64,000 bases of DNA from Liolophura sinensis (Eukaryota > Mollusca > Polyplacophora > Chitonida > Chitonidae): contig NC_088298.1 of NCBI RefSeq assembly GCF_032854445.1, positions 11,273,504 to 11,337,503 on the forward strand, given 5' to 3'. A program made the position numbers and the translations under genes. The notes beneath the pieces were generated by a model. That model was not told where the DNA came from. It saw nothing but the letters and a program-made list of their open reading frames with translations, and did not search any database. Shown in pieces: positions 1 to 12,300 of this stretch. Within the stretch, counting starts at the first letter, position 1, and each line of letters begins with the position of its first letter.

Positions 1-1463
1 CTCTCAATACCAGTGTTCATATTCATGGGGGATGGAAAGCTGTTTTCCTGGAGTAAACCACTGCTTCTTGCCAGGTGCTCACAAGTTCACCATCTGGACT
101 TTCTGCTACAAAAGCAGCCAGAGCTGGGATTGAACTGGAGACCTCCTTGGTAAGGAGGAACTAATCAGTTGCAACCATCACTGTGGGCCCAAATGGAAAA
201 ATGCTTCACCAGACAATCCTTAGCTATTTCAAGCCAACCCTACCAATTATTTTTCACCTACCACATTTTTTTTAGCTACCAGAGATAACTGCATTAACAA
301 GAAGTACTGAGCTGCTTGTTCAGAGATAATATTCAACCTTTCCTTCTCATGGCCACTGACGAAACGTGGGACTCACATATACGATCATGCCATGAAGCGG
401 GTAAACCATTTCAATAAAGGGTGAAATGAAATACAGAGTAATAAGTTTTGGGACCAAAAGAATAGTCTACCAACTTGGTTAAATATATTTCAAAACTTAT
501 CTTGAAACCAAAAATTTACTCTATATGAAAGTAGGTACTGTTTTATCCTGCGTGATGTCTCCTTGTCTAACCATAAAGGCAACTGTCATAAAGGCAATTG
601 ATTTTTGTTACTCCTACAAAGAGCAATATTACTGTCAATGATTTATTTGACTGTGAAATTCAATGTGATCATAGCAATAAAAGAGAGACAAGAACAAGCT
701 TCAAATACCTTGACATCATGTAACAGATGGTCCTTATTTGAATATAAATCTCCAATCAAATTTTGAAAACTCAAATAAATTCAAGTTTTTAACTTACATT
801 GATAACCCCTCAGAGAAAACAGCTCCAGGCCAGGTACATGTATACCGAACCCATGCTACTGACTTGTCCTAGTGTACAAGGATGCGTACGCTCGTATTAA
901 CGCACACTTATCTTCACCCATAAGATCCGGTATTACTTGGCAGACACACAATGACCCAGGGATGCACTATCTGACCTCACCAATGGCACAGAGTCTAGAG
1001 AAAGCTGGGGAAACCCCTCCTGTCTGACCCCGGAGAGTAGCTTATGTAACTAAGGACTTCATCACCAGGGGATCCCGCTCAAAGAATTACAACTACCAGT
1101 AAGTATCCAGAAGTTATACACAGGCACTCTAGTTTATTAAACACAATGAACACTGTTTGGTCTGTAAAAATCCACTCTGAGACATATATAAACGCCTTAA
1201 ATTGACACTTTTCATGCAAACCCCAAAAAATTTTTAAAAGAAATTTTTCAAACTTCACTTAAAAGGCTTATGTGGCACTGTAAAGTGATTGAATCAATGA
1301 GACTCAAGCAAAATGTGTCACCAGAAAACTTTAGCTGAAATACAGTAAATTAAAATTTATTTATTATAAAACTAATTGAAGGAGTGACATTAATTGATGC
1401 TGGTTTATTCTTCATATACATGTAAAAGCTCTGATAACCACTTTACCTAAAATCCTGTAAACC
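1..1463. other. upstream DNA, no gene seen
   Basis: I see no convincing coding exon here; open frames are short. Around 60-200 there is a stretch that reads on the minus strand like a degenerate tRNA-derived SINE head (a B-box-like reversed motif near 130-140, GGGATTGAACT, followed by a run like a tRNA anticodon arm). The rest is AT-rich unique-looking sequence. Confidence 0.5.
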
Positions 1464-2938
1464 ATCTGCTAATATTTTGTGTTCGATCTTTTACACAAGG
1501 GGTTACACAGGGGTTCTGCCAATATTTTGTGTTCGACCTTTTACACAAGGTGTTACACAGGGGTTCTGCTAATATTTTACGTTCGACCTTTTACACAAGG
1601 GGTTATGCTAATATTTTGTGTTCAACCTTTTCACAGGGGTTCTGCTAATATTTTGTGTTTGACCTTTTCACAGGGGTTCTGCTAATATTTTGTGTTCGAC
1701 CTTTTCACAGGGGTTCTGCTAATATTTTGTGTTCAACCTTTTACACAAGGAGTTCTGCTAATATTTTGTGTTCAACCTTTTCACAGGGGTTCTGCTAATA
1801 TTTTGTGTTCGACCTTTTCACAGGGGTTATGCTAATATTTTGTGTTCGACCTTTTACACAAGGGGTTATGCTAATATTTTGAGTTTGACCTTTTCACAGG
1901 GGTTCTGCTAATATTTTGTGTTCGACCTTTTCACAGGGGTTCTGCTAATATTTTGTGTTCGACCTTTTACACAAGGGGTTATGCTAATATTTTGTGTTCG
2001 ACCTTTTCACAGGGGTTCTGCTAATATTTTGTGTTCGACCTTTTCACAGGGGTTCTGCTAATATTTTGTGTTCGACCTTTTACACAAGGGGTTATGCTAA
2101 TATTTTGTGTTCGACCTTTTACACAAGGGGTTATGCTAATATTTTGTGTTCAACCTTTAACACAAGGAGTTCTGCTAATATTTTGTGTTCGACCTTTTCA
2201 CAGGGGTTCTGCTAATATTTTGTGTTCGACCTTTTACACAAGGGGTTATGCTAATATTTTGTGTTCGACCTTTTACACAAGGGGTTATGCTAATATTTTG
2301 TGTTCAACCTTTAACACAAGGAGTTCTGCTAATATTTTGTGTTCGACCTTTTCACAGGGGTTCTGCTAATATTTTGTGTTCGACCTTTTACACAAGGGGT
2401 TATGCTAATATTTTGTGTTCAACCTTTTCACAGGGGTTCTGCTAATATTTTGTGTTCGACCTTTTCACAGGGGTTCTGCTAATATTTTGTGTTCGACCTT
2501 TTACACAAGGGGTTATGCTAATATTTTGTGTTCAACCTTTTACACAAGGAGTTCTGCTAATATTTTGTGTTCGACCTTTTCACAGGGGTTCTGCTAATAT
2601 TTTGTGTTCGACCTTTTACACAAGGGGTTATGCTAATATTTTTTGTTTGACCTTTTCACAGGGGTTCTGCTAATATTTTGTGTTCGACCTTTTCACAGGG
2701 GTTCTGCTAATATTTTGTGTTCAACCTTTTACACAAGGGGTTATGCTAATATTTTGTGTTTGACCTTTTCACAGGGGTTCTGCTAATATTTTGTGTTCGA
2801 CCTTTTCACAGGGGTTCTGCTTATATTTTGTGTTCGACCTTTTACAGGGGTTCCGCTTATATTTTGTGTTCGACCTTTTACGCAAGGGGTTCTGCTAATA
2901 TTTTGTGTTCGACCTTTTACACAAGGGGTTACACAGGG
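1464..2938. repeat. 37/39-bp minisatellite, about 38 copies
   Basis: Tandem array of a unit with core GCTAATATTTTGTGTTCGAC followed by CTTTTCACAGGGGTT or CTTTTACACAAGGGGTT. Two length variants (37 and 39 bp) alternate irregularly, so apparent open frames of 60-112 codons on it are repeat artefacts. It lies about 6.4 kb upstream of the gene start. Confidence 0.95.
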
Positions 2939-5805
2939 ATTCATAATGTCGACCTTAACTGCCATTAAACAGTAATTTGAGATTCAAAATACTGCATACA
3001 GAGTTCAAAAAACTCAAAAGTATGCTATAAGCTAGAGGAGCTAGATTTACTTATTGCGAATTAGGTGGAGCGCAGCGCATTTGTATAAGTTTGTATTTGT
3101 AAAGTCTGCACCAATATGGCAATCACCACATCATAATCTCTACTACCCGTCGCACATCACCTCCTACTTTCCTCTATGTATGTCACTCTCTAGGAACGCG
3201 TACTGGCATCCCATATCCATATTATAATTTCAGCTTCTGATTACAGAGAATTACACTACCATGTGTTTTACTCTCTATTATATATATCTACAATCAGTGT
3301 ACAGATAGAGGGCTGTAACATTTCACAAGCTTTATGTTTTCTTCATTTTTAAAGTATCAGTTTTTATCCCATTTGAAGGAAAAATTCGTGCAGAGAATTG
3401 TCATGTATATGTACTGTTTTTAAAAACATGGTTTAATTGATGTTAACAAGGATATAGTGTTAATTAAAATATTAATCATTAAATTATATTTGATATTCTT
3501 TGTTTATGTATTACGCCACTCATATAAATAGTTGACTGGATCGAACCAGGATCTCATTTGATGTTATGTGACCGTCCCTTCAAGAAATCCCAACAGAAAT
3601 TTGTTTTTTCGGTTTTTACAGATGCCAATTAGTTTATTTCCTTTAATTGCTTCTTTCATATTTTTTGTTGTTGTTGCTGATCGTTTGAAATGTCACTCTG
3701 TTTACAGGTGACGGGTGCTCTTCTCAGATATGTAATTTCCTCTCCCGCTGTTGAGCATAGCCAGCCTTATACACTTTGACCGGTATACCATATCCGATAC
3801 CTGTATACTGAGATAGGCCTACCTGTGAAGTGTTTTCACCCGTATTCATTTGGATACCTGTAAAATAGTGTTGCCATATTTTTCATTATCTAACTGAATT
3901 GATCACCAGTGACACTGTGTTTCCATAGAAGATTAAGATTTCAAATCAATTACTCATTTTGTGAGACAAACATTGTAAAATGTTCAAAAAAAAACTTTTC
4001 GACAGCAAAATATGTAAATCTCTGTGATCCAATTCTTTTCGCCACGCTATACATGTACCTTAAAAATACACCTTATTTCACGAAACTGAATTGGTAATAA
4101 TTGTGGCTCTGGTTATAACCAATGTGAAATGTTTACAAACACTGACCGAACGTGGACACAGGCCTATACCTCCAAGGACAAGTTCCTCAAGATATAGCCG
4201 TAGCCCACTTACGTAGATTCCCTACTTTATTTTTTGTGAATTAAATTAATTCACTGGTACAATCACGGGGAAAAACTGAGATCTTATTACATCATAACAT
4301 CTGCTGGAACACGATCAAAACAGAAGATTTTCATTTTAACCCTACATGTTATCAAAGAATCCCGAACAGTTTTGCGTTTTATGTTTTGTATTAATCCCAT
4401 TTCACATGTATCAGAGGCCCCCACATGAGCCCCTTCAGTTGGCACAAAAATACTGGTCAGGACATCCCAAAATTTAAAAAAGATTAGCCAGGTGAGTGGA
4501 TAGCTTTTGTCCACGTCAAAACTCGATGCTAACGAGCATGTAGCTGGGAATATATTGGTGTAATTTCCTGAACTGTCATTGATATCACCACTGCCAGATG
4601 ATTTAATGGGTAGAAAATGTATCTGTTTACTGATACATTTTTGTGAAGTGGAAACAATGGTAGTGACAATAGAAAGGGCAGGAGCATGAAAGTTCACATA
4701 CAAAGACAAAGCTGATATGTTCCATCCATTAATTTTCACGCAACACAACATGATTTTGGCTCTCCTCTTCCTCATGAAGAAACCTTCTGGACAGTGTAGA
4801 TTAGGTCAAAGCAGGTGATCTGAGCTGAGGCTCACTTGGGGGCTTACACTCTTCATACTTTTAGACAAGGCAGTACACTGATTTGGATTTTATTTTACTA
4901 GGTGCAGAGGTTCCACTTCACTCGGTCAAAAGTATCAGCTGGACAGGAATTTGGTTATATTTTCACGTTCCCCCTCCCCCCAAAAATGCTAGCACAAACT
5001 GTTGACTTATAATGTACTCATAAAAATGCTAAACTAATGTTTACTTGATAGCTTTATTGTAAAGATCTAGGGATATTTATTTTGAGAATTGCCAAATATT
5101 GGGTGACATAATTTAGTACTGCATTTTGATCAATGTTGAGGAAGTTTAACTGTGATGTATCATACGAACAGGATTCTACGACTGTTCTTCCCTTCTGCTA
5201 AATGGCTTTTAACATCAAGCAAACAATGTTTTAATTTTGGCCTTTGGTACCTAGATATTTAAAAAACAAAAAAACCTCACTATGGCACCATTACAGGGCA
5301 ATCAGATCTGAATAAAAACCTCAACATTTCTAATAGGGTATTTAATATTCTGATGTCTATGAACTCCTGGGTACAGGTACATCTATAAGAGCCAAAATGT
5401 TTTATGAGAAAGATGATCCGAACAAAAAGTGTCATTAACTATCTTCAAGTTGTGAAAAGGTCATCTCTGTGATGACCTCAACTGACCGAGGTCATCTTTA
5501 TTATTTTGAGCTCTTGAAGACTCCTGATGCATTGCATACAACACTTAAACCTAATCTACTGCATCGATCCACACGTCCAGACACATCTGGGTGTATTGTG
5601 TAATGAGTGGATCAGCAGGCCCATCATAAATACTAACGGATAATGTAATATTAGTTGTTCAAAGCCAAGAGACTTACCATTTCAATTACCATTTATTAAC
5701 TCCATTGTCAGGCTGTTTTCTTATTGTTTTCTATTTTATTAATTCACGATAAAAATCTACAAAAATAAAAGAATTTCATGTAGCAACCCATGGTTTGCTA
5801 GGGGT
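2939..5805. other. upstream DNA, no supported gene
   Basis: AT-rich sequence with no exon that I can support. It contains one 162-codon open frame on the minus strand (4287-4775), described separately, and a C-run near 4970-4985. Confidence 0.5.
4287..4775 (-). CDS. unassigned 162-codon open frame
   Basis: An ATG-initiated minus-strand open frame of 162 codons outside any repeat I can see. The translation is not low-complexity but has no recognisable motif, signal peptide or domain. In 64 kb of AT-rich DNA an open frame this long is roughly borderline for chance, and I found no partner exon or splice context that raises it. It could be an exon of an unseen minus-strand gene, a decayed element or noise; I favour noise. 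Confidence 0.15.
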   Translation of the reverse strand: MRKRRAKIMLCCVKINGWNISALSLYVNFHAPALSIVTTIVSTSQKCISKQIHFLPIKSSGSGDINDSSGNYTNIFPATCSLASSFDVDKSYPLTWLIFFKFWDVLTSIFVPTEGAHVGASDTCEMGLIQNIKRKTVRDSLITCRVKMKIFCFDRVPADVMM

Positions 5806-7305
5806 CTTATGTTCGTACACAACTTTGTTCTCACATGTATGTACGTGGTTCGTACAGCCCCTTGTTCTCACTGATGCACCTGGTTCATACACCCGCTTGT
5901 TCTCACTGATGTACCTGGTTCATACAGCCCCTTGTTCTCACTGATGTCCCGAGTTCAAACACTCCCTTGTTCTCATTTATGTACATCGTTCATACACTCC
6001 ATTGTTCTCACTGATGTGTTTGATTCATGCACTCCTGTTCTCACTGTTGTGCCTAGTTCATACACTCTCTTGTTCTCACTGATGTGCCTGATGCATACAC
6101 TCTCCTGTTCTCACTGAGGTACCTAGTTCATACACTCTGCTGTTCTCATTGATGTACCTCGTTCATACACTCTTATGTTTTTAACAATGTCTCGGGTTCA
6201 TACAGCCCCTTGTTCTCACTGATGCACCTGGTTCATACACTCCTTTGTTCTCACTGATGTGCTGGATTAACACACTCTCCTGTTTTCATTGATGTACCTG
6301 GTTCACACACACACATTCTCACTGAAGTGCCTGGTTCATACACTCCCTTGTTGTCACTGATGTGCCTGGTTCATACACTCTCGTGTTCTCACTAATGTAC
6401 CTGGTTCATACACTCCTTTGTTTTCACTGGCGTACCTGGTTCATACACTCCCCTGTTCTCACTGATGTCCTGGGTTCATACACTCCGTTGTTCTCACCAA
6501 TTTACCTGGTTAATTACTCCCTTGTTGTCACTGATATACAAGTGCTTGATTTATACAACAATTTGTTCTTACAAATGTACCTGGTCTATACACTCTCTTG
6601 TTGCCACTGCTATGCCTGGTTCAGACACTCTCCTGTTGTCATTGGTGTACCTCGTCCATACACTCCCTTGTTCTCACCAATGCACTTGGTTCATACAAAA
6701 ATTTTTTCTCACAGATGTGCCTGATTCATACACTCCCATGTTCTCACCGTTGCACCTGATTCATACACTCCCCTGTTCTCACTCATGTACCTGGTTCATA
6801 CACTCCCGTGTTCTCGCTGATGTGTCTGGTTCATACATTCCCTTGTTCTCGCTGGTGTGCCTGGTTCATACACTCCCTTGCTCTCAATGACGTATCTGGT
6901 TCATACACTCTCCTGTTCTCACAGATGCACCCGGTTCATACACTCCCTTGTTCTCACTGATGTACCTGGTTCATGCACTCTCTTGTTCTCATTGATGTGC
7001 CTGGTTCACATACTCCCTTATTCTCATTGATGTGCCTTGTTCATACACTCCCTTGTTCTCTCTGATGTGGCAAGTTCACATGCCATCCTGTTCTCACATG
7101 AATCTGGTTCATACATTCTCACACCAATTTATGTGTTTCGTCTGTACACTCCTTGGTTCTCACAAATGTGCATCGTTCATACAGTTTGAATGAGAGTATA
7201 ATACTTTTCGTTTCTCAATGAAACTCATACACACCCTTGGTCTTGTACATGCAGATGTACCTTGTTCATACAATGCATACAAGTTCTCAACGATGTACCT
7301 TGTTT
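5806..7305. repeat. degenerate ~35-bp minisatellite, about 42 copies
   Basis: Tandem units built on TTGTTCTCACTGATGTACCT followed by GGTTCATACACTCCC. Copies differ at many positions and a few carry small indels, so this array is older or less homogenised than the one at 1464. Forward open frames up to 141 codons here (for example 6465-6890) are repeat translations, not genes. Confidence 0.93.
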
Positions 7306-8240
7306 GCCACGTTTCCTGCTCCCAGTGACTGACGGCATTTTCACTTTTTAATTTGTTACTTCACTTCCTTGTACTCACATTCCATTCCTCTTCTCCATAA
7401 TAAACACTTAGCTTCAATAAATTTAGGGTTACTCTACATTCTTCTATACATGTATGTCAATAACAAAAAAAAAAAATTTGGGATAAAAATATGCATATCT
7501 ATAAACACATGTACATGTAAATTACCACTTGTTTCTAATCATTCAAACTGCTGACACATAAAAAAAAGGGATTTCTGCATTTCAATTTCGCTGGATTTTT
7601 TTGTTCTTGTTGTTTTTGATTGGGGTATAAAGTACTTGGGTCATATAATACATGTAACAACCAAAATGGTATCTTCTTGGAGCTGATTCTCAAACTCCAT
7701 GTTGCCACACTGCACGGCCAGACGACTATGCCAATAACAACATATTTGACTGTATACATGTACTCTGACAGTGGGCTGACAAATACTTAGCCTACCTTGT
7801 TATATTGATTCCGAAATAAGGAAGTGTCAAGTAAAACGGTTCAATTTAAATCTCACTGATCATGCTCATGCTGTCGCCTTTAAAACTTAGGAGGCTTAGC
7901 AGTCTAAAGAGATATACCTGTGAAGGTATTTTATAACAGGAGACAGTTAACAATTTCAGCACCCTTAAAGAGTTGGATGGGTTTATTCCCTCCCCCCCCC
8001 CCCCATTACTTCTTCAAATATGATTTATTCTGCATGTATTAACATATAATGTGTATCACACAGTCTCATCATCTTCAGAAATCACAATTCACAAAGAGTC
8101 AACCAGTGATACGGTAATAAATTGCTGGCAACTAAGCTTAGATACTAAGGTCTAAAACACGTTTAGTATCGGTGTATTTGACGTAATTTGATAAATTTTC
8201 AGACAAAGGAAAACTTTTCAAGGAAGATCAACATTCGACG
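7306..8240. other. upstream DNA, no gene seen
   Basis: AT-rich sequence with a poly-C tract at about 7988-8005. No exon or transposon end recognised. Confidence 0.45.
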
Positions 8241-9323
8241 AACACAAGTCCAGTTACCACAGTGGACGATTATCAGTTAGCCTCTGCAAGTCAGAGATGT
8301 TTGGGCAGATCAAATCGCTGTTTTGTAAATAAACAAACTGACAGACATACAAGTGTTGTCTACGTGAGTTGTGGTACAACCGAACGCACTGTTATACAGT
8401 GTGTACGTCAGATCGCAGGCTTGCCTGAGGAGAGGCGAGGAAAAAATCGAATCGACGCGCTGCCTAAAATTAACATACTTACCAACGAGACGGATTCTGA
8501 GACGATGTCTTCTAAGCCAGGGGTTCTAGGTGTGAAACTGAAAGGTGTATGTGTGACAATCGGTTCACTAGCGATCGAAGTAAAAGAAATCGCCTGGATT
8601 CGCCTGAAGAATAACTACAATCTCTATTCGGATCAGTGTGCGGCCATAATGGAACGAACAACTGCTGCTAGATCCGACATCCCTGCACTCTATGAAATGT
8701 AGTTCCTCAAAAACATGGCCTATTATTCTTTGTTCTAAGGTATCGATGCAAAATAACTCGCGTTGGAATTGTATTGTTGTTAATAAAGAATACAATTTAA
8801 TGAACAATGATGTAAGTTGTGAGTATTTAATGAGTGAAAAAAGCCATTATGAATCATGTATTCTTACGCGACGCACAATCTCAAATATTCGTGACGTCAC
8901 AAACATTGACCCTTCGCTGTGGCTGAGCTTCCATAAATGGACAGAGCAGTCTACTTTTTGATAGGGGTGCGTGCATGCAATATCTTATTTTGATTTATAA
9001 AATATGTCCATAATTAATTATTTAAGATAAAAATTCTCTTTTAAGGGCTCTACAATGGACTGTAATGGAAAATAGTGTTTCAGATTTACAGATTCTGGAA
9101 ACACTACAGAAATTTACACAACCCTTCCCCGCTAACCACGACTTTGAAAGAATCCAATTGCAGAGGTCATCCAAACGATTGTGTGGAAACACGTGGTAAA
9201 GTTTACAAGACCATTGACAGAGCCTACATTGTCGAAGATTTCAGGCGCAGAATTCTCATTTGGCGCACGAATTGGCGACAGTTATCCCCTACTGCTTCAC
9301 ATAAAGAGTGAATCGGGAGGAAA
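8241..9323 (+). promoter_or_regulatory. probable promoter / 5' UTR region of the large gene
   Basis: The kilobase before the predicted start codon is locally richer in CpG (for example around 8380-8470 and 9240-9280) than the flanking AT-rich DNA. A 146-codon open frame at 8262-8702 and a 78-codon frame at 9075-9311 show no recognisable product and are probably non-coding. No TATA box or initiator can be assigned with confidence. Placement is inferred from the ATG at 9324, which has an in-frame TGA at 9309. Confidence 0.35.
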
Positions 9324-9348
9324 ATGGGACGTGTATTGAAGAAAAGAG
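9324..9348 (+). CDS. exon 1, start codon
   Basis: ATG in context AAAATGG (A at -3, G at +4) with an in-frame TGA five codons upstream. Encodes MGRVLKKR plus one base; donor G|GTACTT. The leftover base joins the two bases at the start of exon 2 to make a Val codon, which fixes the frame. Confidence 0.75.
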
Positions 9349-12300
9349 GTACTTTTATGTATCTGATCGTTTCAAAATAAATCGACTTTGATAGCTGGTA
9401 TTTCAGTAGTTGCGGTCACACTGTCTTCAGCGCCGGTCGCGAGATAAGTTTTGTGTTTCCCGCGCAATTGCAGATTGCAATCTTACAAGAGTGAACATTT
9501 GATGAAATGCATACCGACGTGTTTCGCTTGTGTGCGTATATATGTGTGTCAGAACATTGTGCTTAACAACCATTTTGCAACAGTGCAACAATTACACAAT
9601 TTCTGAAATACCAGAGTTAGACGTGCATGTGTACCCTTTCCCAAGCTTAAAAACAGAGCAGGGGAAATGTTTGATGTTCAACAGTTAATCCTTTTGCCTT
9701 TATTACACGTAGGACTACTCAGCTATTTCATTAATTAATTAATTGACAAGTTGAAATTTTCTAGTAGTCTCATGTAGTGCTACAGAAGTAAAGGAGCCTG
9801 CGTGGATGAAAGGGCTAGCACGCCAGCATGGCGCAAGACCCAGGAGCCTCTTACCAATGAGGTCTCTGTGAGTTCAAGTCAACGCATGCTTCGTTCCTCT
9901 CTGGCCGTACTTGGTAAGGTCTGTCAGCAGCTTGCGGATGGTGGTGGATTCCTCCAGGTTTTGCCCGGTTTCATCCCACTGGCCGCCGGCGTATAAATGA
10001 AATATTCTTGAGTACGGGATAAAACACCAGTCAAATAAATAAAATAAATATACATTAATAGTATGTATAACAGTATATATATGTATATTTTCTTTTCTGT
10101 GACAGTTTTTGCTGTGAAGCGCCCGAATCGCGTAATCCAGAGAAAAGTTAGGGCGCAGAAAGGACCACCAGAAATAATAAAAGCTCCAACTCCAGCTCCG
10201 AAATCCGATTCGATGGTTATGGAACCACTGATGCCAGAGGATTTGGATGATCTGGAGTACAAGATTTTGTCATCTCTCACGGCAGACAGTGTGTTCAACC
10301 AGCTGGAAAATAGCCGGCAGAGACGAAAGAAAGAAGAAATCTTGGAAGAGGTGACCAAAATCCAAGAACGGGTCGTAAAGGTGGGTGTTCATCTGGACTT
10401 TTTTAATTCCAGCTTATCGAGGACTTTTCCAAAGTTTCTTTTAAAAAAAAAAAAAAAAAATTTGAGGCAAGTAATTCATAAAGTATCATTTTTGGTGTGA
10501 AAACATTTTCCTGTGGGACATCATCCTACCTCTCAAATAAACTCTATTAGAATTCTTAGAATCAAGGAAAATGAAGGACTTAGTGATGGACAAAATTTTG
10601 TTTTACATGCAGTAGGCCTATATACATGTACTTCTTTGTCATATAGGGAGATACATTTGAAAATGGCAGATTAGTGTGAAAAATAACATTTTTTTGTGGT
10701 TAGTATGTCTACATTTCAAGTGTTGTTCTTTCTTTGCTTACAGGTCATAAGAAATGTTGAAATGGATGAGGTACTGTATGGGTTGTTTTTTTAACATTTT
10801 TTAATATATTTTAGTGCAGCTGATGAAGTTCATGCATGCAGTGTTAAAAGACAAGAAAACTCTCAAATAGTATTGCCTCGGAATTTTGCCGTAAAGGTTT
10901 CGGTTGATTTTAACCATGATTTTTGTAATGAGGATAAACTATATATACAAATACACAGGCTGTACGATCTTCTAATAATTGGACCGTGAACTCCAACTAT
11001 TTGAAGATGGCAGTGCCTGTAATTAGTAATATTGTGTATTTTTCAGTAGATCTCTATGTTCACCTCATTCCTTTAGCTCCGGTTGCACGTGGGAAGGTCT
11101 GGCAGCAACATGCGGATGGTTATGGGTTTCCCCCCGGGTTCTGCCATTTCTGCCCACCATAATGCTGGCCGTCGTTGTAAAAATGTGAAATATTTATCTT
11201 GAGTACCAGCGTAAAACACCAATGAAATAAATAAGCTTGATTACAAGAAGATGAGTATAATTGAACTGAGAAATTTCTATTCTTATAAAGAAAACTGCCT
11301 TTACATAAAGTACATCTGAAAGACCATTTCATGCAGATTCCAAATACAGTTTTCATGATTTTTATCTTTTTGTGTTTGACTTTTTTTTTAACAATGAATT
11401 TAAAATGCAAAAAACATTGAGGTTCTGCAATGAAGAATCTACAACATAGTGAATATAAAGGTCATTTCAAAACTCATGTTAAATATTAAATTTAAATTGT
11501 TATTTTATTTATATTAAATGAAAAAACATGCTTACAGGATGGTAAGAAGTCAAAGTCATTTCCACTCCGAGAGAAGTTGTTGCGTGTGAGTATACACTTG
11601 CTATGAGTGCACATTTACACCTGAATCATTGGACATGAACGTGGTAATATCATAATTTAGTGGCCTACGTCATGCCATATTGTTTAAATATTTTAATAAA
11701 GATATTTTATATATTTTAAGAACTATCCTCATCCCTTAATTGTTAGCTATTGTATGAAACCATTGTATCCAGAGGTATGACTTAGGCAAAATTATTGAAC
11801 ATTCATTCCATTTGATATGAAAAATACAGTCGCTGTGAGTTCAAGTCCAGCTCATGCTGGCTTCCTTTCCGGAGGTACATGGGAAGGTCTGCCTGCAACC
11901 TACGCATGGTCGTGGGTTTCCCCTGGGCTCTGCCCGGTTTCCTCCCACCATAATGCTGGCTGCCGTCATATAAGTGAAATATTCTTGAGTAAGGCATAAA
12001 GCACCAATCAAATAAATAAATAAATAAATAATTTGATATGAAAAACTGAATTGCTGCTCAGTTTTGTCTCTGCTACAAAAGGTTGTCAATATATCAGTGA
12101 CTCCACTCTTTTATCTGTCGCTTTTTGAAGATAGCAGTTGAGAGGAACACACTGGATATGTGTTAAATGATCTGTGCATGCAGCTTAATTTGTTTCTTCA
12201 AAAATTTTAAATTGTTTCGAAGAAGTTCTATTTTAAATCCAATTTTTCCAGGAGAACAAATCCATATTTCTTTGAGTTATGAATTTGTGTTTATTAAAGT

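Noticed and set aside
1464-2938. CRISPR-like array of short repeats
   Set aside because: Units are contiguous without unique spacers and the genome is eukaryotic; it is a minisatellite.
8262-8702. 146-codon forward frame upstream of the gene
   Set aside because: Non-ATG start, no recognisable product and no splice link to exon 1; probably promoter or 5' sequence.
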